A stretch of DNA of 64,000 bases, taken from Bin87 sp963665395 (GTDB lineage Bacteria > Chloroflexota > Dehalococcoidia > Lucifugimonadales > UBA3495). The notes below the pieces were generated by a model that worked only from the letters and a program-made list of their open reading frames with translations, ran no database searches and had not been told where the DNA came from. Location of the stretch: NCBI GenBank assembly GCA_963665395.2, contig OY762251.1:806001-870000 (forward strand). The letters run 5' to 3'. Shown here piece after piece: positions 24,896-33,927 of this stretch. The number at the start of each line of letters is the position of its first letter. Within the stretch, counting starts at the first letter, position 1. The position numbers and the translations under genes are program-made.

Positions 24896-25114
24896 ATGAG
24901 TGGAACCACCCGGCGCTACCGCGACGGCCCGGGCCGCGACGGACGGCCGGACTGGTCAACCCTGATCGCCCGCGACAACCGGGCTACCGGCCTGCGCGAC
25001 CACAAACGCGACCGCCGGACGGCCAAAGCCACCCTGAAGGCAGGCGACAACGACGCCTTGCCTAACGGCAAACGCCGTCGCTACAGCGACCGCTACGGCG
25101 ATTACGAGCTGTAG
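24896..25114 (+). CDS. Small basic protein of unknown function
   Basis: A 72-residue hydrophilic protein, very rich in Arg, Asp and Lys (RYRDGPGRDGRPDWSTLIAR, LRDHKRDRRTAKATLKAGD, GKRRRYSDRYGDYEL). GGAGAGG lies ten bases before the ATG. No domain is recognised; composition suggests nucleic-acid binding. It stands between the membrane protein and the decayed methylase. Could be a relic of a larger gene. Confidence 0.45.
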   Translation: MSGTTRRYRDGPGRDGRPDWSTLIARDNRATGLRDHKRDRRTAKATLKAGDNDALPNGKRRRYSDRYGDYEL

Positions 25115-25288
25115 CGCGGTGCGTTTGGCCAGTGCTGACGAGCGCGAGCCGGCCTATGCTGGGAGGAGTCGCCGAGTGGGGCGGAAAACCGCCGCCGGCG
25201 GGCGGCAATCCGGCAAATCCTATAATACCGTGCATCCCGATGCTACCCCCAATATTGCATGGCGCCTAACTCCGATAGGAGGAACCGT

Positions 25289-26306
25289 ATGGACAGAGCC
25301 AACCGAGGCGGCAACCACCGGAGCGCGCCCGACATCTGCCACGCCATCCTGACTAACTACAGCGACAAGCTGGTTCGCCTGGGCGACGTGGCTACGGTGC
25401 GGTGCGGCGTAACCACCGGGGCCAACGACTTCTTTTACCTGACGCCGGAGCGCATCGCCGAGTTCGGCATCGAGGCGAAATACTGCCGTCCGGTGATGAC
25501 CACGCCCCAGGAATCCCGCCGCATCGCCGTGGACCCGGCCCGGCTGCCCAAGCGTCTGTTCATGTGCCACGACGACAAGGCCGACCTGGCCGGCACGGGC
25601 GCGCTGGCCTACATCCAATGGGGCGAGGGGCAGGGCTATCACCAGCGCACCAGCGTAAAAATCGCGCAGGCGGTGGTATGACTTGGGAGAACGGGATAAT
25701 GTCTATCTGGGGATGAACAAACTTGTTGACACGACCGCACGGACTTTCCTGGCGGCGCCAGGCATCTTGTTCAGCGATAACTTTCAGATCATGCCCATTG
25801 CCGGCAACGTTTCGCCAACGCGGTTGTGCGCGGCGGTGAACTCAACGCTGTTTCAGCTGATGCTGAACACCGCAAGCCGGTCGAACTTTGGCGAGGGGGT
25901 GCTGGAAATCCAGACCTACGAAACCGCCAACCTGCAAATAGTGAACCCGCAGTTGCTGCCGGAGCCGTCCGCCTCGGTATTCAACGCCGCCGATTGGGAC
26001 GTGCTGACGCCATCGGCGCCGCGCCGCCACATCGACGACGCGGTGTACGACGCGCTGGGCCTGACGGCCGGCGAGCGGGAGGCGGTGTACTCCGGCGTCT
26101 GCGAACTGGTGGAGAACCGCAAGCGGAAGGCGGGCAGCATGAGCGGAGCGGCGGGCGCGGCGGCGACATCGGTAAAGGAGCGGCCCCGCTTTGAAATCAG
26201 GAGCTTCGTCAGCGGCTACGCGCCCGGCGTCAATGATGAGAACCTCACGGATGTCATCCGCCAGCTGGAAGAGGAAGATGACCTGCGGAAGCTGGGGTTG
26301 TTATGA
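25289..26306 (+). pseudogene. C-terminal (target-recognition) part of an Eco57I-type methylase, frameshifted
   Basis: An AGGAGG site precedes the ATG at 25289, and the protein begins directly in the recognition region: KLVRLGDVATVRCGVTTGAN then DFFYLTPERIAEFGIE. The methylase catalytic motifs are absent, so this is a stand-alone remnant. At an A5 run (25657-25661) the frame breaks; with one A fewer it reads TSVKSRRRWYDLGERDNVYL, the canonical family motif. The rest (PGILFSDNFQIMPI, ASRSNFGEGVLEIQTYE, DDAVYDALGLT) continues to 26306. The end overlaps the PIN gene by ATGA. It may have supplied an alternative specificity to a neighbouring methylase, now lost or mis-assembled. Confidence 0.7.
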
Positions 26307-26740
26307 TCGTGCCTGACGTCAACCTGCTGGTGTTCGCGTACAACGACACGAGCGCATTCCATCAATAAGCAAGAGCATGGTGGACAGGATTGGTGAACGG
26401 TACGGAGACCATCGGGGTTCCGTGGCTCGTGTCCACAGGATTCGTAAGAGTCATCGCCAACCTACGGACTGTTGCAACGCCCTGGTCGCCGGCGCAAGCC
26501 GTCAGCCAAGTCCGCCAATGGTTCGGCCATTCACATATCAGCCCACTTATCTCGGGGGAAAGCCATCTGGAATACTTGGAGCGTTGCATGTCCGTTCCCG
26601 GAGCGGACTACAACCTGACATCGGACGCCCACATCGCCGCGCTGGCGATTGAAAACGGCACGGTAGTGCATACCCACAACGCGCGGGATTTCCAGCGGTT
26701 TGAGGACTTGGGCCTGCTGTGGCGGAACCCGCTTGCGTAG
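26303..26740 (+). pseudogene. VapC-like PIN toxin with in-frame TAA
   Basis: From the ATG at 26303 the frame reads MIVPDVNLLVFAYNDTSAFH-Q, then a TAA at 26366-26368, then in the same frame ARAWWTGLVNGTETIGVPWL. PIN-family VapC toxins read straight through this point (FHxxARxWW). The remainder is complete: NLTSDAHIAALAIENG with catalytic Asp, VVHTHNARDFQRF and WRNPLA. This is a single nonsense change in an otherwise full-length 145-codon gene. Reinitiation at the TTG at 26390 would lack the first catalytic Asp. No antitoxin is adjacent; the upstream methylase remnant overlaps by four bases. Confidence 0.8.
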
Positions 26741-26826
26741 GCGGCCCGGCCGCGTAGTGGCGGTGTAATTGCGAAAGCGACGACCACCTAATAAGGCCAA
26801 CAGCGCCGTCGCAAAGGAGCATAAAA

Positions 26827-27481
26827 ATGGACGGATCCACAATAGTCAATAATATAATCATAGGTATCATCGCCGGTGTCTCCGCCGGACTGATCCTATC
26901 TGCCTTCACCTACGCCAGGCAGTACATTGACCACAAGATGGAAAGGCGCGAGCAGATCGGGTACATCAGGCAGATGGTGGAAGCGTTCCAAGAGGATATA
27001 CTATCCTCGCAACAAACAATACTCGAAATTAACGACCCATCATTACCCAACACGCCTGAGGTCGTCCGTGAGTTGCGCTGGGCAACCCTCAAGGACGAGT
27101 ATGAGGAAGTCGTCAAAACACTGGAAGGTAGAGCGGTAACGTTGCAATTTAGGTGGTTCAGTTTTCCGGCAACGCATTCGAGTGGCTAAAGCTGCTGCTA
27201 GGCCAACGAGATTGCCACGCTGCGCTCGCAATGACAAAAACCAAACCACCTAAAACGGAACGCTACCAGGTAGAGCGGGTGCCTTGACTTTCGACGAAAA
27301 GAAACAGTTGCTCGACGCATTCAGCGCGTACAATCTATTCCGACTTGGCGGCCCTTACGGTGGCCGAGGTCTCCTGCCCAACGAGGTCGAATACCATCGA
27401 ATATTCGACAAGCTTGAGGCAATCGATTGGCTCAAAGTGAAGAGCCCCGACCGAACCGCTCTCGGGCCAAGACCGCCCTAA
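26827..27481 (+). pseudogene. Membrane-anchored helical protein interrupted by MITE-A copy 4
   Basis: The ATG at 26827 has AAGGAG upstream. The protein has one N-terminal helix (IIIGIIAGVSAGLILSAFTY) and a cytosolic helical part (RQMVEAFQEDILSSQQTILE, ELRWATLKDEYEEVVKTLEG). At 27135 a MITE is inserted; removing the element and one copy of its 9-bp target duplication joins LEGRA directly, in frame, to GALTFDEKKQLLDAFSAYNL and the rest up to 27481. The ancestral protein was therefore about 170 residues. As it stands the product would end in 18 MITE-encoded residues. Function unknown; it resembles single-TM accessory proteins of defence islands. Confidence 0.75.
27135..27267. mobile_element. MITE-A copy 4, inserted in a gene
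   Basis: This 133-bp element has terminal repeats GGTAACGTTGC and GGAACGCTACC and is flanked by AGGTAGAGC (27126-27134 and 27268-27276). Its core is the GTTTTCCGGCAACGCATTCG / CATTGCGAGCGCAGCGTGGC type shared with copy 3, in inverted orientation. Insertion breaks the host frame by one base. Confidence 0.85.
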
Positions 27482-27550
27482 AAGTTGGACGGTCGGCATC
27501 GGCATTTGCCGGATTAGGTTAAATGGCATGGGCGTCAGCGGGCGGGGCCG

Positions 27551-27559
27551 TGCTAGAAT
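27551..27559 (+). promoter_or_regulatory. Extended -10 promoter (TGCTAGAAT), copy 2
   Basis: It lies 39 bp before the partner gene and is preceded by the same block as at 23762-23786 (here 27491-27515). A CAGGAGG ribosome site follows at 27583-27589. It probably drives the partner/HEPN pair. Confidence 0.6.
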
Positions 27560-27597
27560 GACGGCAAAGGGAAGCCCGTTATCAGGAGGAAACGACC

Positions 27598-27888
27598 ATG
27601 GCGACAAAAAGCAACTGGATGGTGGATGCGCCCGACCTAATCTGGACGGAACTACAGGATAGGCTCCACGGCGACTTTGACATCATAGCCGTCGAACCCG
27701 ATTCCTTCTTTTTCGAGGGGGAAGAGATTCGCTTCGTGACCGTGACCTTCAAAAAGGGCCACCCCGCCATAGACGTGCAGCGGTTTGACCCGATTGAATT
27801 CGACATTTTCAACCTGCTGGAAGAAAGGGGGTTTGTCCCGGTACCCACCGTCGACTACCGAGATGAAAGGTCGGACGGCGAACTATGA
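27598..27888 (+). CDS. Partner protein of the second HEPN module (locus 2)
   Basis: A 96-residue acidic protein with a strong AGGAGG site before the ATG. Strand-rich segments FDIIAVEPDSFFFEGEE and RFVTVTFKKGHPAIDV precede a helix FDIFNLLEERGF and a final VDYRDERSDGEL tail. It resembles the partner of the HEPN gene at 7107-7444 in order and in the FDxIxVEP, V-T-V and RGF/IGF positions. Its stop overlaps the HEPN start (ATGA at 27885-27888). Acidic small protein plus HEPN with overlapping ends is the usual toxin-antitoxin layout, but the fold is not MNT-like, so it would be a new partner type. Inference from gene order and duplication. Confidence 0.65.
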   Translation: MATKSNWMVDAPDLIWTELQDRLHGDFDIIAVEPDSFFFEGEEIRFVTVTFKKGHPAIDVQRFDPIEFDIFNLLEERGFVPVPTVDYRDERSDGEL

Positions 27889-28391
27889 GCACATACCAGT
27901 CCCCCAACGCACAAACCCCCGTGCCGTTGGACTGGCGGGACCTTATCAGCAGCGCTCGCTACGGCCTCTCCACCCTACGACAGCCGTCCCGTGCTGTTAA
28001 CCACCGGGCGATCAGCACGGCCTACTACGCTGCTTACGACGCGCTCTGTGAGAGCAATGCGTCGGTCTTGGTGGGCCAAGTGTCCGACCAAGCGAGTGCC
28101 GCCGCTTGGATCCGGGTGTACCGGGGTTCCTCGCACCGCCACGCCGTCGGCAACCTTTTGCGCCACCGAATATCGCTATCGTCGGACGGGCAGAGCTTCG
28201 CCATAACTTTAAATAAACTGTACCAGGCAAGGATCAGGGCGGACTATCACCCGACCAGCGTCTTTGACCGGCAAGCTGCTGAACGTCGTCTGAGCCAGGC
28301 GGAAAATGCCATCGAACGCTTCATTAATCTACCTGAGCCGGAACGAATTACAATAGCGACCATCACCTTGCTGCAAGACCGCGACCGCTGA
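27885..28391 (+). CDS. HEPN-domain protein of a putative two-gene module (locus 2)
   Basis: A 168-residue helical protein. Shared with the locus-1 protein are the DWRDLISSAR opening, AISTAYYAAYDALCESNAS and a C-terminal RIRADYH. Here the HEPN ribonuclease motif R-x5-H is intact (Arg-Ile-Arg-Ala-Asp-Tyr-His), unlike locus 1. A basic patch (RGSSHRHAVGNLLRHRI) lies between. It overlaps the partner gene by four bases and is followed closely by a PLD-helicase remnant. HEPN toxins cut RNA in many phage defence and addiction systems; a similar role is inferred. Confidence 0.7.
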   Translation: MSTYQSPNAQTPVPLDWRDLISSARYGLSTLRQPSRAVNHRAISTAYYAAYDALCESNASVLVGQVSDQASAAAWIRVYRGSSHRHAVGNLLRHRISLSSDGQSFAITLNKLYQARIRADYHPTSVFDRQAAERRLSQAENAIERFINLPEPERITIATITLLQDRDR

Positions 28392-28422
28392 CGGCAACCG
28401 CAAACATCTTCCAGGAGCGTCG

Positions 28423-28835
28423 ATGACCGTCTATCACGCCAAGACCGACCCCGACCTGCTGACCCGCCTGCGGCAGATGCTCGGCAGCAGCGCCCGCGCC
28501 GACATCGCCGTGGGCTATTTCTTCATGTCCGGCTTCGCCGAGGTGATGGACGACCTCTCCCGGCTCAACAAGACGCGCATCTTGGTGGGACGCCCCGACC
28601 GTCCCACGCCGGAAGCTGTGGCCGCTGGCCTGCGCCAAGCCGACGCCCTGTAAGGCCCAACTGGACGCAGAGCAGACCGTATCCCGTCGCCAGCGTCAAG
28701 AAGCCGCGGACGGAACGTATCTGAAATCGCGCAAGGCGTGGGGGCGATGCCCCAGACTGACACCAACCAAGACGCCGTGGAGCGGCTGCGCCAGTTGGTG
28801 GCCGCCGGCCTGCTGGAAGTGCGGGGCTGCTTCCG
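28423..28835 (+). pseudogene. N-terminal remnant of a PLD-SNF2 helicase gene
   Basis: A good CAGGAG site precedes the ATG at 28423. The frame (ADIAVGYFFMSGFAEVMDDL, LNKTRILVGRPDRPT) is the first part of a PLD-type helicase. It stops at a TAA (28651-28653). Shifting frames gives AQLDAEQTVSRRQRQEAADG, and after a further shift VSEIAQGVGAMPQTDTNQDA then VERLRQLVAAGLLEVR, all typical of that domain. The remaining ~900 residues are absent. With the methylase at 30558 this is likely what remains of a second helicase/methylase system. Confidence 0.65.
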
Positions 28836-28980
28836 TCAATACGTCGGTGAAATCGGAGTAGCGAAATCGCCTCGGTTAGTGGCGGCGCGCCTTGATGCCA
28901 TGAACCCACGCGGGTAGCCTGCCACCGCCAAAGTCCGTTACCGTTCCGTGAGTTCCCAGCGTTGCAAGTGGAGCACGACG

Positions 28981-29126
28981 CTCATGCGTACCCACTTTCC
29001 GCAAACTGTCATTGCGAGCGCAGCGTGGCAATCTCGTCGCCGGAGCAAACATCGCTCACCCGTCGAGATTGCCATCCGCCAGAGGCGGACTACGCTCCTC
29101 GCAATGACAAAGTGGGTACGCGTGAG
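28981..29126. mobile_element. MITE-B copy 2 with 10-bp target duplication
   Basis: This 146-bp element has ends CTCATGCGTACCCACTTTCC and AAGTGGGTACGCGTGAG (complementary with one mismatch) and is flanked by GAGCACGACG (28971-28980, 29127-29136). The inside carries two facing CATTGCGAGCGCAGCGTGGC-type arms. Confidence 0.85.
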
Positions 29127-29136
29127 GAGCACGACG

Positions 29137-30551
29137 CGCGTAGCAATGACAAAGGAAAAGAGCCACTTTGGCTGGATTCGTGAAAACAGGGCCTGTGCCG
29201 GGTGAGCCTGTGAATGCTCACGGAAAATTCCGACATCCAACGGATAAACACCATGGACCGCCGACTTCAAGCACACGTCTTGGAGAATCTCCTCACCAAC
29301 GGTGGGTCTGGAGCTGAATCACGAGATTGACAGCAACCCCGAAGCGCTTGCCCGGTTCAAGTCATCCAGCTTCACGAGCGATGAATACTACACGTGCGCC
29401 GTCATGTTGACGGAGAGCGCGAAAATCGTGGACCGACATTTGGAACGCTGGGACAATGACTACCCAAGTCACGCGCCCACGTCGGAAGACGTGAAACGGC
29501 GTATCCCTGAAGATGACCGGAACGTTGAACAGGCTGCCTTGGACTGATCCACGAGATCACAGCGCTGACCAACAGCAGTTCTGCGATGGACGAAATCACC
29601 ACACAGGTCAGCAGGCTGCGCCGGGAGCTTGCTTGGGAAGCCCTGGCGGCGGTCGAACACGAGGACTGCCTGGAGACAGTTCGGAAGCCCCGAGAAAGAT
29701 TTGCCAGCCCCGGTGAAAGCGATTTGGAAGCCAAGATGAACGAGAGCGTCGAAAGCGCCCTCCGGCTGGCTGGCGCGATGGAGACGCCGGCGACGCTGCG
29801 GCGAGGGTGAAAATCATCCCATCCCAGGCCTCTGGGCCTGTTTGAAGACCTCGTATCCACTGCGGGAACGTCGGCCCCGCACCAGTTCGGGGATCCGGAA
29901 AGGGCGCCCAACGCGCTGACGCTTTGCGGTCTGCCGGAGCGCTGCGCGGCAGTCTGCGGAGCCAGCGAGCCGGAACTGCTTTGGACTCTGCGGAAGGCCG
30001 CCGAGCACGTCGCGCAGGAACGAACCCCTGGCGGTGGACGACGTTCCAAGCTTCATGCGGCACCCGCACATCCAGGGCATTCACGCCCTGTTTTCCGCCA
30101 TGCCCGACGATTTGCTATACCGACGTCACGATGGGAGCATATCGACTGTGCTACACTGGTGACGACGATGGGCAAATGGTGGGGAAGGCGGCGGTTCCGC
30201 CGTCACGCGGTGGCCGCCCCTTTCGGACGTTTCGCGGCCACTGCTTGGCTAACCTGCCGGAAGGGACGCGGAGAGTGGCCGGCGTGGGCAAGTTTGGGAT
30301 CGGCTTCCGGATTGGTGTGCTTGGCCGCAGGTGTGTACGCTACGCTTTGCGGTCCAGTTGGAAAGAGGAGTCAGGCTCAAGTTCTGCGTGTTGGATGAAA
30401 GGCGTAGGTGGCGCGCGAAAATGCCTGCTGAAACCTGAGCCCAAGCCGAAACTATACTGGACTACGAAAGATGGCGGACCAAAGCGGCCGAGGAGAAAGG
30501 CATCCCTCTCTCTGACCCGCTTCCGCCACAAGAACACCCGCAGAACCCAGA
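29137..30551. other. Low-quality coding region, probably gene remnants
   Basis: No gene with recognisable domains. Fragments with plausible protein composition occur: 29302-29547 (EALARFKSSSFTSDEYYTCA, RHLERWDNDY), 29586-29810 (ITTQVSRLRRELAWEALAAV) and, in another frame near 29935-30025, LPERCAAVCGASEPELLWTL. Each is short, lacks a ribosome site, and changes frame. A TGCTACACT promoter-like box is at 30147-30155. The segment may be the eroded body of the PLD-helicase gene's neighbours. Confidence 0.35.
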
Positions 30552-30557
30552 TTGCCC

Positions 30558-33521
30558 ATGGTTGCCCAGCAGCCCCGACATAGCGAACCCAGCGCCAACA
30601 ACGAGCTTGGCGACCTGCTGCGTGGGATGCTCGCCGGCTGTCAGGTGCGCTCCGAAAACACACAGCTGATTGAGGGGCGCCCCGGCCTACAACTGGACAA
30701 CCTGGTTACCGCCGCCGACCGCGCCCCGGTGGTGGTTGAGGCCGAATACGAGGCGTTCGGCAACGCCGAGGGCGACGCCGCCGCCCGCCTCGGCCTGCCC
30801 GTGGTGGACGAGATCCACCCCATCGAGGCCGCCATCGCCCTGCGCTATCCCGATACCGTCCGCTTTGCCGACAACCTGCGCGACGCCCTGACCGCCGCCC
30901 GCCTCTCCTACGCCGTGCTGTATCAGGACGGCCGCCGCTTTCCCGAATCCGGCTGGCTGCAAGGCGGGGTTGCCGACCTGGCCGACCTGATTCGCCTGGA
31001 GTCGGTGCCGCAGCAGGCGGTGGACGCCGCCGCCAACGCCCTGCAACAGGGCATCGACCGCGTTTCAACCATACTGGACGACCTGGACGCCCGCCGGCCC
31101 CGGGTCACCGCCGAAATCGCCGGCCTGCTGGGCATGGTCAACGTGCCCCAGACCCGCCGCATGGCCGTGGCCATCATCGCCAACGCCATGGTCTTCCACG
31201 AGCGCATCGCCGGCACCCATGACGGCATCCCCATCCTGCGCCACACTTGCGGGCCGGACGTTGCTACGCCGCAAGACGCCACCCTGTCCGCCTGGCAAAG
31301 CATCCTGGAAATCAACTACTGGCCCATCTTCGCCATCGGCAAGGACATCCTGGAACAGCTGCCCATGGAGCCGGCGGCCCGCGTCCTGCGCACCCTCTAC
31401 GCCACCGTCGGCGAAGTCCAGCAGGCCGGCGTGGACAACGCCCACGACCTCACCGGCCGCGTCTTCCAACGCCTCATCGCCGACCGCAAGTACCTGGCGA
31501 CGTTCTACACCCTGCCGGCGTCGGCGGCCCTGCTGGCCCGGTTGGCGGTGGCGAAACTTTGCGCTCCCGTAGGGGCGAATAATTATTCGCCCCTACACGG
31601 TACGGGTGAACAATCCTTTGATTGGGGCAACGCTGACGCCATCGCCCAGCTCCGCATCGGCGACTTCGCCTGCGGCACCGGCGCCCTGCTCTCCGCCGTG
31701 TACGAGCAGATCGCCGCCCGCCACGAGCGCGCCGGGGGCGACTCCGCTAGACTGCATCCCGCCATGATGGAGGAAGTCCTCTACGGCTGCGACGTGATGC
31801 CCTCGGCCGCCCACATCACCAGCGCCACCCTGTCCGGCGCCCAGCCCACCGTCGGCTACGGCAAGTCCCGCATCTACACCATGCCCTACGGACGCCAGCC
31901 CGACGGCAGCGTGAAAATCGGCTCCCTGGAAGGGCTGGCCGGCGACAGCCAACTGGTGATGATCAACACCAGCGACCCCGCCCGCCGCACCGGCAGCGCC
32001 GGCGAGGAAACCGTCACCCATATGCTGGTGGAGATTCCCGACGACTACTTTGACCTGGTGATTATGAACCCGCCCTTTACCCGGAACACCGGGCAGGAAG
32101 GGGCGCACGTTGGCGTATTCAATCCCGCTTTCGCCGCTTTCGAGGCCAGCGAGTCCGACCAAAGGGATATGGGCCGGCGGATGTCTATGCTGACCAAAGG
32201 GACTTGCCACCACGGCAACGCCGGCATTGCATCGGCTTTCGCAGCGTTGGGGGACAGGAAGCTCAAGCCGGGCGGCGTATTGGCGTTGGTGTTGCCGCTG
32301 TCAGCCGCCGCCGGCTTGTCCTGGCAAGCGTTTCGCCAAATGCTGGAAACCGGATACTCCGACATATCGGTGTTGAGCATCGCCGCCAACGGCCGGGATA
32401 TGTCCTTTTCCTCCGACACCGGCATGGCCGAGTGCCTGATTATCGCCCGCAAAAACGTAGGGGCGAATAATTATTCGCCCCTACACCGCGTCCATTTCAC
32501 TTCACTGCTCAACCGACCGGGAGGTTTCGCCCAGGCCGCCGCTGTTGCTAATGGCGTCATCACTGCGGATGACGTTCGAGCGATTGACGATGGCCCCTAC
32601 GGTGGCACGCAGTTGACGGTAGGCGACGACCTGACCGGCGAAATGCTGACCGCCCGACAATCGGATGACGGGGAAAGTTGGAGCAGCGTCCGTTTGCAGG
32701 ACTATTCGCTGGCGCAAACCGCTTATGCCCTGTCGCAATCTAAACTATGGCTGCCCGGAGAGCCGACGGAGTTGGAACTGAAAACGGAATTGCTTGGCGT
32801 AGTGGGCAAACTCGGCCTGTATCATTTGGACATCAGCGGGCCGCCGCCGCGCGCGCCTTTCGCCAGGGCAAACCCCAGCCCCACGGCCACCTACCCTTGC
32901 CTGTGGAACCACAATGCCAGCAAGGAAACCCGCATAGTTTGCGAACCGGATTCGCAGTTGCAGGCTCGGAGAGATTTGGAGACAAAAGCGGCAACGGTTT
33001 GGTCAACCGCCAGCCGCTCTCATCTGAACCGTGATTTCACATTCGGCTCACAAGCCCTTGCCGTCGCGTTCACCGAGCAAAAATCCGCCGGTGGCAGGGT
33101 ATGGCCCAACGTCATTTTCGATGACGAACGCTATGACTACGCCTTTGCCATCTGGGGCAACAGCACATTGGGACTGCTGTCATACTGGTGGCACTCCAAC
33201 CGCCAGCAATCCAGCAAGGCGAGCACCACCATCCGCGCCGCCGAATCCCTGCCCGTCCTCGACCTGCGGACGCTGACCGACGCCCAACTAACCACCGCCG
33301 AAACCATCTTCAACGACTTCCGCGCCCAAGACCTCCAGCCCGCCTACCTGGCCGACGCCGACCCCAATCGCGCCCTGCTGGACCGCCGCGTAGTGTGCGA
33401 GTTGCTCGGCTTTGATGATGCAATCTACCAAGCGGTGCGCCGGCTGGCCGCCAAGTGGACCGCTGAGCCGTCGGTGCACGGGGGCAAGCGGCGGCCGCGG
33501 GGCGCGGGGCTGGTGATGTAG
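30558..33521 (+). CDS. N6-adenine DNA methyltransferase carrying two palindrome insertions
   Basis: A 987-residue methylase. N-terminal residues (NNELGDLLRGMLAGCQVRSE, APVVVEAEYE) are typical of large stand-alone N6-methylases. Motif I is DFACGTGALLSAVYEQ and motif IV is VIMNPPFTRN. The C-terminus (FAIWGNSTLGLLSYWWHSNR) resembles target-recognition regions. The gene contains two in-frame copies of a 28-bp palindrome encoding VGANNYSPLH: one at 31569, just before motif I (LCAP-VGANNYSPLH-GTGE), and one at 32457 within the catalytic half (IIARKN-VGANNYSPLH-RVHF). Neither causes a stop. A TTG at 30552 is another possible start. Whether the enzyme still works with both insertions is uncertain. 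The companion helicase is reduced to 28423-28835. Confidence 0.8.
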   Translation: MVAQQPRHSEPSANNELGDLLRGMLAGCQVRSENTQLIEGRPGLQLDNLVTAADRAPVVVEAEYEAFGNAEGDAAARLGLPVVDEIHPIEAAIALRYPDTVRFADNLRDALTAARLSYAVLYQDGRRFPESGWLQGGVADLADLIRLESVPQQAVDAAANALQQGIDRVSTILDDLDARRPRVTAEIAGLLGMVNVPQTRRMAVAIIANAMVFHERIAGTHDGIPILRHTCGPDVATPQDATLSAWQSILEINYWPIFAIGKDILEQLPMEPAARVLRTLYATVGEVQQAGVDNAHDLTGRVFQRLIADRKYLATFYTLPASAALLARLAVAKLCAPVGANNYSPLHGTGEQSFDWGNADAIAQLRIGDFACGTGALLSAVYEQIAARHERAGGDSARLHPAMMEEVLYGCDVMPSAAHITSATLSGAQPTVGYGKSRIYTMPYGRQPDGSVKIGSLEGLAGDSQLVMINTSDPARRTGSAGEETVTHMLVEIPDDYFDLVIMNPPFTRNTGQEGAHVGVFNPAFAAFEASESDQRDMGRRMSMLTKGTCHHGNAGIASAFAALGDRKLKPGGVLALVLPLSAAAGLSWQAFRQMLETGYSDISVLSIAANGRDMSFSSDTGMAECLIIARKNVGANNYSPLHRVHFTSLLNRPGGFAQAAAVANGVITADDVRAIDDGPYGGTQLTVGDDLTGEMLTARQSDDGESWSSVRLQDYSLAQTAYALSQSKLWLPGEPTELELKTELLGVVGKLGLYHLDISGPPPRAPFARANPSPTATYPCLWNHNASKETRIVCEPDSQLQARRDLETKAATVWSTASRSHLNRDFTFGSQALAVAFTEQKSAGGRVWPNVIFDDERYDYAFAIWGNSTLGLLSYWWHSNRQQSSKASTTIRAAESLPVLDLRTLTDAQLTTAETIFNDFRAQDLQPAYLADADPNRALLDRRVVCELLGFDDAIYQAVRRLAAKWTAEPSVHGGKRRPRGAGLVM
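31569..31596. repeat. 28-bp palindrome inserted in frame, copy 1
   Basis: Perfect copy of the intergenic palindrome inside the methylase gene. Read with the following AC it is ten codons (VGANNYSPLH). Of the three phases only this one lacks stop codons (the others give TAG or TAA). Confidence 0.9.
32457..32484. repeat. 28-bp palindrome inserted in frame, copy 2
   Basis: Second perfect copy in the same gene and same phase, again encoding VGANNYSPLH. It is 888 bp after copy 1. Confidence 0.9.
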
Positions 33522-33597
33522 CCGGCTGCTCAGGCGCAAGTATATCAGGCTAATTCAGTAACAGCCTGCCACAGCAAACGATGACGAAGGAGTAGCT

Positions 33598-33879
33598 ATG
33601 AGACGGATAAGACGCGCGACACCAGACCGCGTTGTGCGAAACCGACGTCGCGTCAATTGCGATCTGCACGGCAATGAACACGAGGTCCATTTCATAAACA
33701 TACGCAACGACAAGACAGCGTGTGGTTGGTCCCCGCCCAACACAAGAGACTTCGACCTAGATCCTCAACGCACAATCGAGAGTTTGGCAAGAACCGCGTT
33801 GGGAAACTACTGCAAAGAACATGATCATAAGCGGTGCAAGATCGGTCTTTGCAGAAAGCGGGGTTGCTATGACGGGTAA
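33598..33879 (+). CDS. Small Cys/His-containing hypothetical protein
   Basis: A 93-residue basic protein with GAAGGAG before its ATG. It has scattered cysteines and histidines: NCDLHGNEHEVHF, TACGWSPP, GNYCKEHDHKRCKIGLC, RKRGCYDG. The last cluster (C..H.H..C....C) could bind zinc. No family is recognised. It sits between the methylase and the direct-repeat cassette. Confidence 0.5.
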   Translation: MRRIRRATPDRVVRNRRRVNCDLHGNEHEVHFINIRNDKTACGWSPPNTRDFDLDPQRTIESLARTALGNYCKEHDHKRCKIGLCRKRGCYDG

Positions 33880-33927
33880 GGGCGATTAGGTAGAGGAGAT
33901 GACCGCTGTGGAAATCACCGCTGGAGA

